A stretch of 64,000 bases of DNA, from assembly GCA_038135065.1 (NCBI GenBank), contig JAYPWI010000001.1:148876-212875 (forward strand), written 5' to 3'. The notes below the pieces were generated by a model. It saw only the letters and a list, made by a program, of their open reading frames with translations. It made no database searches and was not told the origin of the DNA. Position 1 is the stretch's first letter. Each line of letters starts with the position of its first letter. The stretch comes from JAYPWI01 sp038135065. Its GTDB lineage: Bacteria > Actinomycetota > Acidimicrobiia > Acidimicrobiales > Poriferisodalaceae. This document shows positions 44,784 to 54,091 of this stretch, one piece after another. The position numbers were made by a program, and so were the translations under genes.

Positions 44784-44863
44784 TCGGGCCCGAGCATCGG
44801 GTCGTCGGCCGAGCCGAAGCTGGCTAGCGTGGTCGAGCCGAATCGACTGTGGAGTTCCCCCTC

Positions 44864-45913
44864 ATGCGCAGCCCCCGCTCCTTCTACGCGCCCCTCGCCG
44901 TTGGCGCACCACAACCCGTACACGAGGTCCCGTTCCGTCCGTCCCGGATGATCCATTTCTTCCCGGCTTCGAACGAGAAGATGCGGTCGAAGGTGTCCTC
45001 GATGGCCGAGCAGGTCGATGTGCTGCTGGCGAACCTCGAGGACGGGGTGCCGGCATCGGACAAAGAGGCAGCCCGTGCCGGCCTCGTCGAGGTCTGCGCC
45101 TCCTGGGACCGTTCGGACACCCAACTGTGGGTGCGGGTGAACAGCCTCGACTCGCCGTGGGGACTGGATGACCTGATTGCTGCCGTGACCCAATGCGGTG
45201 ATGCCCTGGACGTGATCATGGTGCCCAAGGTGGAGGGCCCCGAGGACATCCACTATGTGGATCGACTGCTGGCGCAGCTGGAGGCAAAGGTGGGCCGCCG
45301 GGAGCCGCTGTTGGTCCACGCGATCCTCGAGACGGCCGCTGGCGTGGCTCGGGTCGAAGAGATCTGCGCAGCGAGTCCTCGAATGCAGGGGATCTCGCTG
45401 GGTCCGGCTGATCTCGCAGCCAACCGACGGATGAAGACCACTCGGGTCGGCGGCGGGCACCCGGGGTACCTCGTGCGGCAAGACCCTGACCCTGGGGACA
45501 GCGATGCTTCGAGGGCCGTGTACCAACAGGACCTCTGGCACTACACCCTTGCTCGCATGGTGGATGCCTGTGTGATGAACGGCATCCTTCCCTACTACGG
45601 GCCTTTCGGAGACATCGGCGACGGGGTGGCCTGTGAGGACCAATTCCGTAATGCCTACCTCCTCGGCTGCGTCGGGGCTTGGAGCCTGCACCCCTCCCAG
45701 ATCGACATCGCCAAGCGGGTGTTCTCGCCCGATCCGGCGGAGGTGGCACACGCCCGTCGGGTCGTGGAAGCCATGGGCGACGGTACCGGGGCCTTGATGC
45801 TCGACGGCAAGATGGAGGACGATGCCTCGGTCAAGCAATGCAAGGTGGTGCTTGCCTTGGCTGAGGATCTGGCGGCCCGTGACCCGGACCTGGCCGCCCT
45901 GTACGAGATATGA
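44864..45913 (+). CDS. mcl: L-malyl-CoA/beta-methylmalyl-CoA lyase
   Basis: 349 residues, HpcH/HpaI family. NFYAPLAVGAP-like start (FYAPLAVGAPQPVHEVPFRP), RMIHFFPASNEKMR, NLEDGVPASDKEAAR, VPKVEGPEDIHYVDRLL, GISLGPADLAANRRMKTTRVGGGHPGY and YQQDLWHYTLARMVD closely follow the Chloroflexus/Rhodobacter Mcl1 pattern. It cleaves malyl-CoA to acetyl-CoA and glyoxylate and methylmalyl-CoA to propionyl-CoA and glyoxylate. The metal acids E and D sit in ILETAAGV and NLEDG. ATG 44864 with GGAG at 44850-44853. It lies between sufB and a second lyase. Confidence 0.85.
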   Translation: MRSPRSFYAPLAVGAPQPVHEVPFRPSRMIHFFPASNEKMRSKVSSMAEQVDVLLANLEDGVPASDKEAARAGLVEVCASWDRSDTQLWVRVNSLDSPWGLDDLIAAVTQCGDALDVIMVPKVEGPEDIHYVDRLLAQLEAKVGRREPLLVHAILETAAGVARVEEICAASPRMQGISLGPADLAANRRMKTTRVGGGHPGYLVRQDPDPGDSDASRAVYQQDLWHYTLARMVDACVMNGILPYYGPFGDIGDGVACEDQFRNAYLLGCVGAWSLHPSQIDIAKRVFSPDPAEVAHARRVVEAMGDGTGALMLDGKMEDDASVKQCKVVLALAEDLAARDPDLAALYEI

Positions 45914-45916
45914 ACC

Positions 45917-45952
45917 GAGGCGCTTCCCCCGATCGCATGCCGATCGGGCCTC
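45917..45952 (+). terminator. Hairpin between the two CoA lyase genes
   Basis: CCCGATCG-CATGC-CGATCGGG (45928-45948) with outer GAGG/CCTC pairing. It could attenuate or end the mcl transcript before the second lyase, which has its own RBS. No U-tract. Confidence 0.45.
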
Positions 45953-45973
45953 TCCGCTAGCGAGGAGTTCACA

Positions 45974-46855
45974 ATGACCGACTATCGCCCCCGTCGCAGC
46001 GTGCTGTACATGCCGGCGGCCAATGCGCGAGCGCTCGAGAAGGCCCGGACCATCGCCGCTGATGCTCTGATCTTCGACCTCGAGGATGCGGTGGCCCCCG
46101 ATGCGAAACAAGCCGCCCGGGAGCAGGCTTGTGCGGCGGCTGCCTCGGGTTCCTATGGCATGCGCGAGGTCACCATTCGTTGCAATGGCTTGGACACGCC
46201 GTGGGGCAGGGATGATGTCACCGCAGCAGCTGCGGTTGCTCCGAGCGCAGTGGTGATTCCCAAGGTCGGGGGGGCTGCCTACCTCGACGAGGTGGCGCGC
46301 CTGCTCGACGACGGGGGAGCTCCTCCCGACACGGGGATCTGGGCCATGGTCGAGACACCGAGTGGACTCCTCAACGTGAACGCGATCGCGCACCACCCGC
46401 GGGTTCGTGCCTTGGTGATGGGGACGAACGACATGGCCAAAGAACTGCGGGCGACGCTCACAGCCGATCGGGCCGCTCTCACCCCGTACCTGGCCATGTG
46501 CCTGTTGTCGGCTCGGGATGCAGGCATCAGCATCTTCGACGGGGTGTACAACGACATCGCCGATGAGCCCGGCTTTGCCGAGCAGTGCGCTCAGGGCTCA
46601 GCCATGGGATTCGATGGTAAGACGCTCATCCACCCGAGCCAGGTCGGTCCCTGCAACGACGCGTTCTCTCCCAGCCTGGACGAGTTGGACTTCCATCGGC
46701 GGGTCATTGCCGAGTTCGAGGCGGCCCAAGCCGATGGCCGTGGAGTGCTCACAGTGGACGGCAAGATGATCGAGAACCTGCACGTCGACGAGGCGAGGCG
46801 AGTCCTTGCGGTGGCCGCCGCCATCGACGCTATGGCAGACCTAGCTGCTGAGTGA
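45974..46855 (+). CDS. CoA-ester lyase (CitE/HpcH family)
   Basis: 293 residues. RRSVLYMPAANARALEKA, DALIFDLEDAVAPDAK, VVIPKVGG, WAMVETPSGLLN and GFDGKTLIHPSQV are the family blocks, with the metal-binding Glu in MVETP and Asp in LEDAV. Close to CitE-like and malyl-CoA thioesterase (Mcl2) members; it may act on (S)-citramalyl-CoA or malyl-CoA. GAGGAG precedes ATG 45974. It follows mcl and precedes a Cys4 protein and sufD; a joint role with Mcl in C2/C3 acyl-CoA assimilation is plausible. Confidence 0.85.
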   Translation: MTDYRPRRSVLYMPAANARALEKARTIAADALIFDLEDAVAPDAKQAAREQACAAAASGSYGMREVTIRCNGLDTPWGRDDVTAAAAVAPSAVVIPKVGGAAYLDEVARLLDDGGAPPDTGIWAMVETPSGLLNVNAIAHHPRVRALVMGTNDMAKELRATLTADRAALTPYLAMCLLSARDAGISIFDGVYNDIADEPGFAEQCAQGSAMGFDGKTLIHPSQVGPCNDAFSPSLDELDFHRRVIAEFEAAQADGRGVLTVDGKMIENLHVDEARRVLAVAAAIDAMADLAAE

Positions 46856-46888
46856 GGCCCGGGCCGGATCATTTGGCAAACTGACCCG

Positions 46889-47269
46889 ATGCCGATGCGG
46901 ACGAACTGCCGTCATTACGAATCGCGCAGCTACCCCAACGGTGACACCGTTCGGAAGTGCAATCTCGATCTGGCCCCAGAGGCGCCTTGGCGCTGTCCCG
47001 ATGATTGCCCGTCGTACTCTCCCCGGCGCCTCGACGCAGGCTGGCAGCACGGCAGCCTTGGGGTGAACGACTTCGCAACCGAACCGGCGAGCCTGGGCGA
47101 GGACGACTCTATTGCTGCGTTGCTCGACGAAGCCGAGGACATCGTCAATTCGGCTGGGCCGCAGATCCTCGAGGATTTGGCTGCAGAACAACGCCGGAAG
47201 ACCGGCAGACTGCCGCGCTTGTCCAAGAAGGCTCGAGCGGCGAAAAGAAAGAAGAAGCGGAAGCGCTGA
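46889..47269 (+). CDS. Small Cys4 protein with basic tail, SUF-neighbourhood hypothetical
   Basis: 126 residues. Cysteines C7, C24, C36 and C40 (CRHYESRSYPNGD, RKCNLDLAPEAPWRCPDDC) could bind Zn or an Fe-S cluster. A middle acidic helix (DDSIAALLDEAEDIV) and a lysine/arginine-rich tail (KKARAAKRKKKRKR) follow. I know similar actinobacterial hypotheticals but no function. Location between a lyase and sufD suggests an Fe-S-related role, inferred only. ATG 46889; 46895 is an alternative. Confidence 0.6.
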   Translation: MPMRTNCRHYESRSYPNGDTVRKCNLDLAPEAPWRCPDDCPSYSPRRLDAGWQHGSLGVNDFATEPASLGEDDSIAALLDEAEDIVNSAGPQILEDLAAEQRRKTGRLPRLSKKARAAKRKKKRKR

Positions 47270-47292
47270 TCGTTCGCACGTCGGGGGATTTC

Positions 47293-47308
47293 CCCTACAG
47301 CGATAGTA
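47293..47308 (+). promoter_or_regulatory. SUF operator 3 (upstream of sufD)
   Basis: CCCTA-CAGCGA-TAGTA, a degenerate copy of the sufB/sufC2 motif with the same spacing. It overlaps TAGAAT (47307-47312), which ends 8 nt before the sufD GTG, so a bound protein would block that promoter. Confidence 0.5.
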
Positions 47309-47312
47309 GAAT
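47307..47312 (+). promoter_or_regulatory. -10 hexamer of sufD
   Basis: TAGAAT, 8 nt before GTG 47321, consistent with leaderless sufD transcription. Confidence 0.45.
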
Positions 47313-47320
47313 TCGGGGCC

Positions 47321-48571
47321 GTGTTCTCCCTCGATCAGGTCGTTGCCCTAGGTGGATCCGCAGAGGCCCAGGCGCGCCGTCGCGATGCCTTGGAACGAGC
47401 CCATGAGGCCGGCCTTCCCTCGTTCGAGGAGGAGGTGTGGCGCTATACGCCGATCGACGACCTCGTGCTCTCGCGCTACAACCTCAGTTCAGGTCAGGGG
47501 CATCCTCCCGCTCCGGGTCTGCTGGGCGACTCCATGGCAGCGGCAGCCGCCATGGTTACCTTGAGCGACGGACACCTGGTCTCGGTCGACATCGTCGATG
47601 CGCGTGTGTCGGTGATGGTCGGCGACGACGCCGACCAGGCTGTCTCTTCGGTGATGGGGGAGGCTGTTGATGTCTTCGCCGACTACAACCTCGCGCTGTG
47701 TTCGGCGCCGATATGGGTTCGGGTCGCCCCCAATGTGGTCCTCGACGGCCCGGTGGTCGTGCAGCACACCACGACGCTCGACGGCCTGGCAGTGTTCCCG
47801 CGGCTGGTCGTGACAGCGGGCGAGAACAGCGAGTTCACGGTCCTCGAGCATCATCAGAGTGATGACGTGGAGGCATTGATCTGTCCTGTGACCGAGTTGG
47901 CAGTCGGTCGAGCGGCCCGGGTTCGACACCTGACGGTGCAGGAACTCGGTCCGCGGGTCTGGCAGATTGCCTCGCAGCGCTCCGACATCGACCGGGACGC
48001 ACATCTCGTGGCGTCGCAGGTCGCCCTCGGCGGCGGCTATGCCCGGGCGCGCATCGACACGCGGATGGTCGGTCCTGGATCCACTGGGGACATCAATGCC
48101 GTCTATTTCGGCCGTGGCGATGCTCAGCTCGACTTCCGCACCTTCCAACAGCACGTAGCTCCCCACACCACGTCGAACCTTCTGTTCAAGGGCGCCGTTG
48201 ATGATCGGAGTCGGGCGATTTATACGGGGATGATCCGTATCGAGCCCGACGCCCACCATGTTGCTGCGTACCAGACGAACCGCAATTTGAAGCTGTCCGA
48301 CCAGGCATGGGCCGAGTCGGTTCCCAACCTCGAGATCGAGAACAACGACGTGACCTGTAGCCACGCTTCGGCGGTGGGTCCGGTCGATGCGGACCAGCAG
48401 TTCTACCTCGAGTCTCGTGGAGTGCCGGCCCAGTTGGCAGAGGCACTGGTCGTCAAGGGCTTCTTCGCTGAAGTGCTCGAACGACTTCCTGAACCCGAGG
48501 TCGGACGTAGCGCCGCCGATCGCATCAGCGAGTTGCTGTCGATCGCTGAACTCGAGGGGGCCTTGTCATGA
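47321..48571 (+). CDS. sufD: Fe-S cluster assembly protein SufD
   Basis: 416 residues. FEEEVWRYTPIDDL at the N-terminus, beta-helix core with VQHTTTLDG and VLEHHQSDDVEALIC, then GRGDAQLDFRTFQQHVAPHTTSNLLFKGAVDDRSRAIYTGMI and the terminal QFYLESRGVPAQLAEALVVKGFFAEV. Partner of SufB in the SufBC2D complex. It shares a 4-nt overlap with the Rieske gene at 48568-48571 (ATGA) and lies in an operon sufD-Rieske-sufC. Confidence 0.93.
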   Translation: MFSLDQVVALGGSAEAQARRRDALERAHEAGLPSFEEEVWRYTPIDDLVLSRYNLSSGQGHPPAPGLLGDSMAAAAAMVTLSDGHLVSVDIVDARVSVMVGDDADQAVSSVMGEAVDVFADYNLALCSAPIWVRVAPNVVLDGPVVVQHTTTLDGLAVFPRLVVTAGENSEFTVLEHHQSDDVEALICPVTELAVGRAARVRHLTVQELGPRVWQIASQRSDIDRDAHLVASQVALGGGYARARIDTRMVGPGSTGDINAVYFGRGDAQLDFRTFQQHVAPHTTSNLLFKGAVDDRSRAIYTGMIRIEPDAHHVAAYQTNRNLKLSDQAWAESVPNLEIENNDVTCSHASAVGPVDADQQFYLESRGVPAQLAEALVVKGFFAEVLERLPEPEVGRSAADRISELLSIAELEGALS

Positions 48572-48882
48572 CTTCGGTGACCGTCTGCTCTGTCGAGGCG
48601 CTCGCGCACGGTGAGGCCCGTCGGTTCGATGTTGAAGGCCATCGCATCGCCGTCGTTCGGATCGGTGACACGTTCCATGCGATCGGTGACCGGTGTAGCC
48701 ATGCCAACTACTCACTCGCCGAGGGCCAGGTGTGGCCCGAGCACTGCAGCATCGAGTGTCCCAAGCACGCGTCTCGCTTCAACCTCGAGACCGGGAAGCC
48801 GGACGTGTTCCCGGCCACCCGACCGGTGCCCGTGTACCCGGTCGTGGTGAAGGATGGCCAGGTGGAGGTCGACATACCGTGA
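48568..48882 (+). CDS. Rieske-type [2Fe-2S] ferredoxin
   Basis: 104 residues. The two ligand motifs are C43-x-H45 (CSH) and C64-x2-H67 (CPKH). The soluble small form resembles ferredoxin components of dioxygenases and SUF-linked Rieske proteins. ATG overlaps sufD by 4 nt; its stop overlaps sufC GTG by 4 nt. Expected role: electron transfer or cluster transfer within SUF, by neighbourhood inference. Confidence 0.88.
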   Translation: MTSVTVCSVEALAHGEARRFDVEGHRIAVVRIGDTFHAIGDRCSHANYSLAEGQVWPEHCSIECPKHASRFNLETGKPDVFPATRPVPVYPVVVKDGQVEVDIP

Positions 48883-49703
48883 GCACCCTGCGAATCGAAG
48901 GGCTCGAGGCTTCTGTGGAGGGTCGGACGATCCTGCACGGTATCGATCTCGAGATTTCCAGTGGTGAGGTCCATGCGGTGATGGGCCCGAACGGGTCCGG
49001 CAAGAGCACGCTCAGCTACGTGATCATGGGCCATCCCGGCTACCAAGTGACGGGGGGGTCGATCCGCCTCGACGACGTCGACCTCTTGGCGCTTGCCCCT
49101 TGGCAACGAGCCCAGGCCGGCCTGTTCCTGGCCATGCAGTACCCCACCGAAGTGCCGGGTGTATCGCTGATCGACACCCTCAACCTTGCGTTGGTCAGCA
49201 GGTCCCGTGACACTGCAGGGCTCGTAGGTCGGCTGGCCGACGAGGCCTCCCGGATCGGCCTTCGGTCCGAGTTGTTGGATCGGCCGCTCAACGTCGACCT
49301 GTCCGGTGGGGAGAAGAAGCGTAACGAGACGGCCCAACTGGCCGTCCTGGAGCCAACGATCGCCATCCTCGACGAACTCGACTCCGGTCTGGACATCGAT
49401 GCCTTGCGGGATTGTGCCGAACGGATCGAAGGCTTGACCGACAGCGGTCTGGGCGTTCTGGCAATTACCCACTACCACCGATTGCTCGACTACCTACGCC
49501 CCGATCAGGTGCACGTCCTGGTGGACGGCCGAATCGTCGAGAGCGGGGGGCCCGAGCTTGCCGTCACGCTCGAGGAGTCCGGGTATGCCGCGTATCAGCG
49601 AGGTAGTGATCAGGGCGGAGTCGCCGTCTCGATCGGCGGCTTGGGTTTGGGAAGCTCGAGCGATGCCGACGATCCCTTCGCTGACCCTCTGGAGGGTCGC
49701 TGA
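48879..49703 (+). CDS. sufC: SUF ATPase SufC (copy 1)
   Basis: 274 residues. MSTLRIEGLEASVEGRTILHGIDLEI, Walker A GPNGSGKS, LSGGEKKRNE signature, ILDELDSGLDIDAL Walker B/D-loop (Leu where most SufC have Thr) and ITHYHRLL H-loop. A C-terminal tail beyond residue 250 is acidic and extra. ATPase of the SufBCD scaffold. GTG 48879 overlaps the Rieske stop. A second sufC lies at 53254. Confidence 0.92.
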   Translation: MSTLRIEGLEASVEGRTILHGIDLEISSGEVHAVMGPNGSGKSTLSYVIMGHPGYQVTGGSIRLDDVDLLALAPWQRAQAGLFLAMQYPTEVPGVSLIDTLNLALVSRSRDTAGLVGRLADEASRIGLRSELLDRPLNVDLSGGEKKRNETAQLAVLEPTIAILDELDSGLDIDALRDCAERIEGLTDSGLGVLAITHYHRLLDYLRPDQVHVLVDGRIVESGGPELAVTLEESGYAAYQRGSDQGGVAVSIGGLGLGSSSDADDPFADPLEGR

Positions 49704-49724
49704 TCGGGGCAACCGCCGATGCGC

Positions 49725-50977
49725 TCAGGCGAGAGCGGGTGAGCCTGCTGGTTCGGCGGATGCGTGGCTCAGATCGATCGTGACGTCCTGCTCGATGAGA
49801 ATCTTCAGGGCGTCGATCATGGCACCCATCGATGCTCGCTGTTCGGCGACGATGTCATTGCGAACCTCGATGGCCGTTTCGATTTCTTCGCGATCAGCTT
49901 CCAGTTGATCGAGCTCGAGTCTGAATTCGGACCGAATGCGATCGGCCTCTGCAACTGCGTCTCGACGAGCCGTTGCGACCGTCGCCTCTGCCTTGCGTGA
50001 CGCAGTGTCGAGGATTCTGCTGGCCTGCTGCTCGGCGCTGGCCATGAGTTCGTCGGCCGATTCGCGGGTGGACGTCATCAATTCCAGGGCCGATGCCTCG
50101 GCAAGATTTGCCCGCTGGTCTGCTTCGGCTTGGGCGGTGCTGACGAGCTGGTCTGCTTCGGCTTGGGCGGTGCTGACGAGCTGGTCCGCTTCGGCCTTGG
50201 CGCTGGTCAGGATCTGTGTCTCGGCCCGCNNNNNNNNNNNNNNNNNNNNNNNNNNNNNNNNNNNNNNNNNNNNNNNNNNNNNNNNNNNNNNNNNNNNNNN
50301 NNNNNNNNNNNNNNNNNNNNNNNNNNNNNGACGAGCTGGTCCGCTTCGGCCTTGGCGCTGGTCAGGATCTGTGTCTCGGCCCGCTTGATCGCGCTGCGCA
50401 TTTCCTCGGTCTCAGCGCGTGCGGTGGTTCGCAGCTCCTCAGCCTCGGCGGCTGCCTCGGCCCGAGTGGCGGCTGCGGCTTGTTCTGCTGCCGTTGTGGC
50501 CTCGATGGTCCGGCGCTTGGCTTCCTCGAGGAGCAGGGCGATCTCATTGTCGGCTGCTTCGCGCGATTCCTTGACATGGCGTTCAGCTCGCTCCACGTAG
50601 GTCGCTGTCTCTGCCTTCATCTGTTCGATCTTGTCGCCGACCTTGCGGGCATGGTTCATCCGCGCTTCGGCCTCTTCGAGGATTCGTCGAGCCCGGTCCC
50701 TGGCCTCGGCCATGGCGCTCGAGGCCCGCTCTCGAGCCTCGCTGATGGTGTCGTCGGCCGCTCGCTTCGCCGCCCGCAGTGTGGAGGCGGACTCGCTTTC
50801 GACCGGGATGTCGGCGTGTGCCGCCTGTAAGCGGCTTTCCGCTTCGGCCGCCCGCTCGTTGGCGTCGAACAATTGGATCTGCAGGGCGTGTAGGTAGCGA
50901 TCCACTGCGTCGGGGTCGTACCCCCGGCGGCGCTCGGCGAACGCCGGGGCTTCAGTCGACAGGTGAGAATGCAACAT
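49725..50977 (-). CDS. DivIVA-like long coiled-coil protein, contains an assembly gap
   Basis: Starts MLHSHLSTEAPAFAERRRGYDPDAVDRYLHALQ (DivIVA-type membrane-binding N-terminus), then a long Ala/Glu/Arg-rich coiled coil to the stop at 49725. RBS GAGGAGG precedes ATG 50977. The 100 N at 50230-50329 are flanked by the same 55-nt sequence (50175-50229, 50330-50384); merging these copies removes 155 nt and restores one frame of 366 codons (365 residues). An 11-residue repeat (EADQLVSTAQA) lies near the gap. Likely a polar/septal scaffold; exact role unknown. Confidence 0.8.
50115..50180 (-). repeat. 33-nt tandem repeat (two exact copies) in the coiled-coil gene
   Basis: Units 50115-50147 and 50148-50180 are identical; a diverged third starts at 50181. 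It encodes an 11-residue (hendecad) coiled-coil unit, and the copy number may be under-assembled because the adjoining gap lies here. Confidence 0.85.
50175..50384. other. Scaffold gap of 100 N between duplicated 55-nt ends
   Basis: The 55 nt before the gap equal the 55 nt after it. This is the usual signature of two de Bruijn contigs overlapping by k-1 or k and joined by a placeholder, so the real distance is probably -55 nt. Confidence 0.85.
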
Positions 50978-51086
50978 GACCGGGCCTCCTCGTGCACCTG
51001 GGTCGGGGATCTCGTCGTCCAGGGCACCTGGTGGATAAGCGGTTGTGGCAATGCCGGTTTACGGCGAGAGGTTCTAAGGTGGCCTC

Positions 51087-51542
51087 GTGCGGCCCCTCCT
51101 GTATCGCCTCTACCGGCTTTGGTCTCGCCTCCGCCGGGCCAGGCTCACCGTGGGCGTGCGGGCGTTGATCATCGACGGAGAGGATCGGGTCTGCCTGGTG
51201 CGTCACACGTATCGTGACGGCTGGTTCCTCCCCGGGGGCAGCGTAAAGGTCGGTGAGTCGCTGGTCGACGCAGTGCGCCGAGAGGTGGGGGAGGAAACGG
51301 GAATCGGCTTGCCGGAGACCCCCCAGCGGGTCCACGGCGTCTACTCGTCGTTCTCCGAACACAAGAGTGACCACATCGTGGTGTTCGTGATCTCCGACTG
51401 GGAGGTGGGTAGCCGTTCATCGGCCGAGATCGCCGAGGTCGGATTTTTCGCCCCGAACGAGTTGCCGTTGGGGACATCCGCAGCAACAAGTCGACGTATC
51501 AAGGAGTTCGTGACAGGCGTCCCGCCTGGTCATCGATGGTGA
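51087..51542 (+). CDS. NUDIX hydrolase
   Basis: 151 residues. The Nudix box reads GGSVKVGESLVDAVRREVGEETGI, matching GX5EX7REVXEEXGI. FLPGGS and LVRHTYRDGW precede it. It hydrolyses a nucleoside-diphosphate derivative; the substrate is unknown. TAAGGT ends 6 nt before GTG 51087 (leaderless). Located between the coiled-coil gene and the convergent sufU. Confidence 0.9.
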   Translation: MRPLLYRLYRLWSRLRRARLTVGVRALIIDGEDRVCLVRHTYRDGWFLPGGSVKVGESLVDAVRREVGEETGIGLPETPQRVHGVYSSFSEHKSDHIVVFVISDWEVGSRSSAEIAEVGFFAPNELPLGTSAATSRRIKEFVTGVPPGHRW

Positions 51543-51551
51543 GCGAGGGGC

Positions 51552-52013
51552 TCAGCTGGGCTGTTCGTCGAGCGACCCGAGGAGCGTGTTCCACGACAGG
51601 GTGGCGCATTTGATGCGTACTGGGAACTTCACCACTCCACGCAGCGCCTCGAGGTCGCCCAGTTGGGTGTCCAGGGCTGCCTCGGAAGTTTCTCCGCCGA
51701 GCGACTCCTCGTGGATGGACATCATCGCCTTGAACGAACGGGTGAGGTCCCGGATCTCGCTCACCGTTTTGCCCTTCACGGCGTGCGACATCATGGAAGC
51801 CGATGCTTGGCTGATGCTGCACCCTTGGCCGCCGATGCGGAGATCGGTCACGACCCCATCAGTAAGTTCGTAGGTGACCACGACCTCGTCACCGCACAAC
51901 GGATTGAAACCCTCGCTCCGTTGGGCAGGCGGTGAAGGCAACTCGCCACGATTACGCGGGTTGCGATAGTGGTCGAGGATGATCTCCCGGTAGAGGTCTT
52001 CGAGGCCAGGCAC
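51552..52013 (-). CDS. sufU: Fe-S assembly protein SufU
   Basis: 153 residues. LEDLYREIILDHYRNPRNRGEL at the N-terminus, NPLCGDE, GQGCSISQASASMM and RIKCATLSWNTL hold the three zinc/sulfur-relay cysteines (C-G-D, GCS, KCA) of SufU. It accepts persulfide sulfur from SufS. GTG 52013 has GGAG upstream and starts 14 nt after sufS; the longer frame upstream reads through sufS. Confidence 0.9.
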   Translation of the reverse strand: MPGLEDLYREIILDHYRNPRNRGELPSPPAQRSEGFNPLCGDEVVVTYELTDGVVTDLRIGGQGCSISQASASMMSHAVKGKTVSEIRDLTRSFKAMMSIHEESLGGETSEAALDTQLGDLEALRGVVKFPVRIKCATLSWNTLLGSLDEQPS

Positions 52014-52027
52014 AGGGGCTCCAGGGT

Positions 52028-53253
<1,226 letters not shown>

Positions 53254-53257
<4 letters not shown>

Positions 53258-54006
53258 GACTCGAACCTCTCGTAGCCGTTTGCTTCGAGTTCGGCTGCGA
53301 GTTCCATGCCGCCGGATGTAACGATGCGGCCATCGACCATCACGTGGATACGGTCGGGTGCCAACTCGTCGAGCAGGCGTTGGTAGTGGGTGATGAGGAG
53401 TACACCCATCTCGGGACGATCGGCCTTCACTTCTCGGACGCCTCGAGCCACGATCTTCAGCGCATCGACGTCAAGACCCGAATCGGTCTCGTCGAGCAGG
53501 GCTAGGTCGGGCTCGAGCATGGCCAACTGCAGGATCTCGTTCCGCTTCTTCTCTCCTCCGGAGAACCCTTCGTTGAGGTACCGGTCCATGAAGGAGGGGT
53601 CCATCTCGAGGCGCTTCATGCATTCCTGCATCGCCATGTAGACCTCGATCGTCGACACTTCTTCGCCCTTGCGGGCCGAGATGGCCTGCCGGAGGAAGTT
53701 TCGAACCGATACGCCGGAAATCTCCTGCGGGTACTGAAAGGCAAGGAAGACACCGGCCTTGGCCCTCACGTCGGGATCCCAGGTCGTGATGTCGTCACCC
53801 CTGAGCCGGATCGTCCCGTCGGTCACCTCGTATTCGGGCGACCCCATGATCGTCGTGGCCAGGGTCGATTTTCCTGATCCATTGGGGCCCATGATGGCGT
53901 GGATCTCGCCGGGTTGTATCAGGAGATCGACCCCCCGGAGGATCGGGGGACCTTCGACCGCGCGGACCTCGAGGGACTCGATGTCGAGGAGTGGGGGAGG
54001 CGCCAT
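53254..54006 (-). CDS. sufC: SUF ATPase SufC (copy 2)
   Basis: 250 residues. VEGPPILRGVDLLIQPGEIHAIMGPNGSGKST, EYEVTDGTIRLRGDDITTWDPD, FSGGEKKRNEILQLAMLEPDLALLDETDSGLDVDAL and ITHYQRLL; closer to canonical SufC than copy 1. It heads sufC2-sufS-sufU. ATG 54006 preferred (TACACT ends 8 nt before it); GTG 54012 is an alternative. Whether both SufC proteins serve one SufBD scaffold is unknown. Confidence 0.94.
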
Positions 54007-54014
54007 AGGCACGA

Positions 54015-54020
54015 AGTGTA
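54015..54020 (-). promoter_or_regulatory. -10 hexamer of sufC2
   Basis: TACACT on the minus strand, 8 nt before ATG 54006, deciding that start over GTG 54012. Confidence 0.45.
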
Positions 54021-54041
54021 TTGGCCAGATAGTTGGGTTTG

Positions 54042-54057
54042 CACTACGCGGGTAGTG
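54042..54057 (-). promoter_or_regulatory. SUF operator 2 (upstream of sufC2)
   Basis: CACTA-N6-TAGTG, perfect inverted repeat with the same half-sites and spacing as before sufB. It lies just upstream of the inferred -10, overlapping the -35 region. Confidence 0.65.
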
Positions 54058-54091
54058 GAAATCGGCGGCACGAACAGCGGCCTCGGGAGGG

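Noticed and set aside
50175..50384. 55-nt direct repeat as a real duplication
   Set aside because: Both copies abut an N gap and merging them restores the frame, which fits an assembly overlap.
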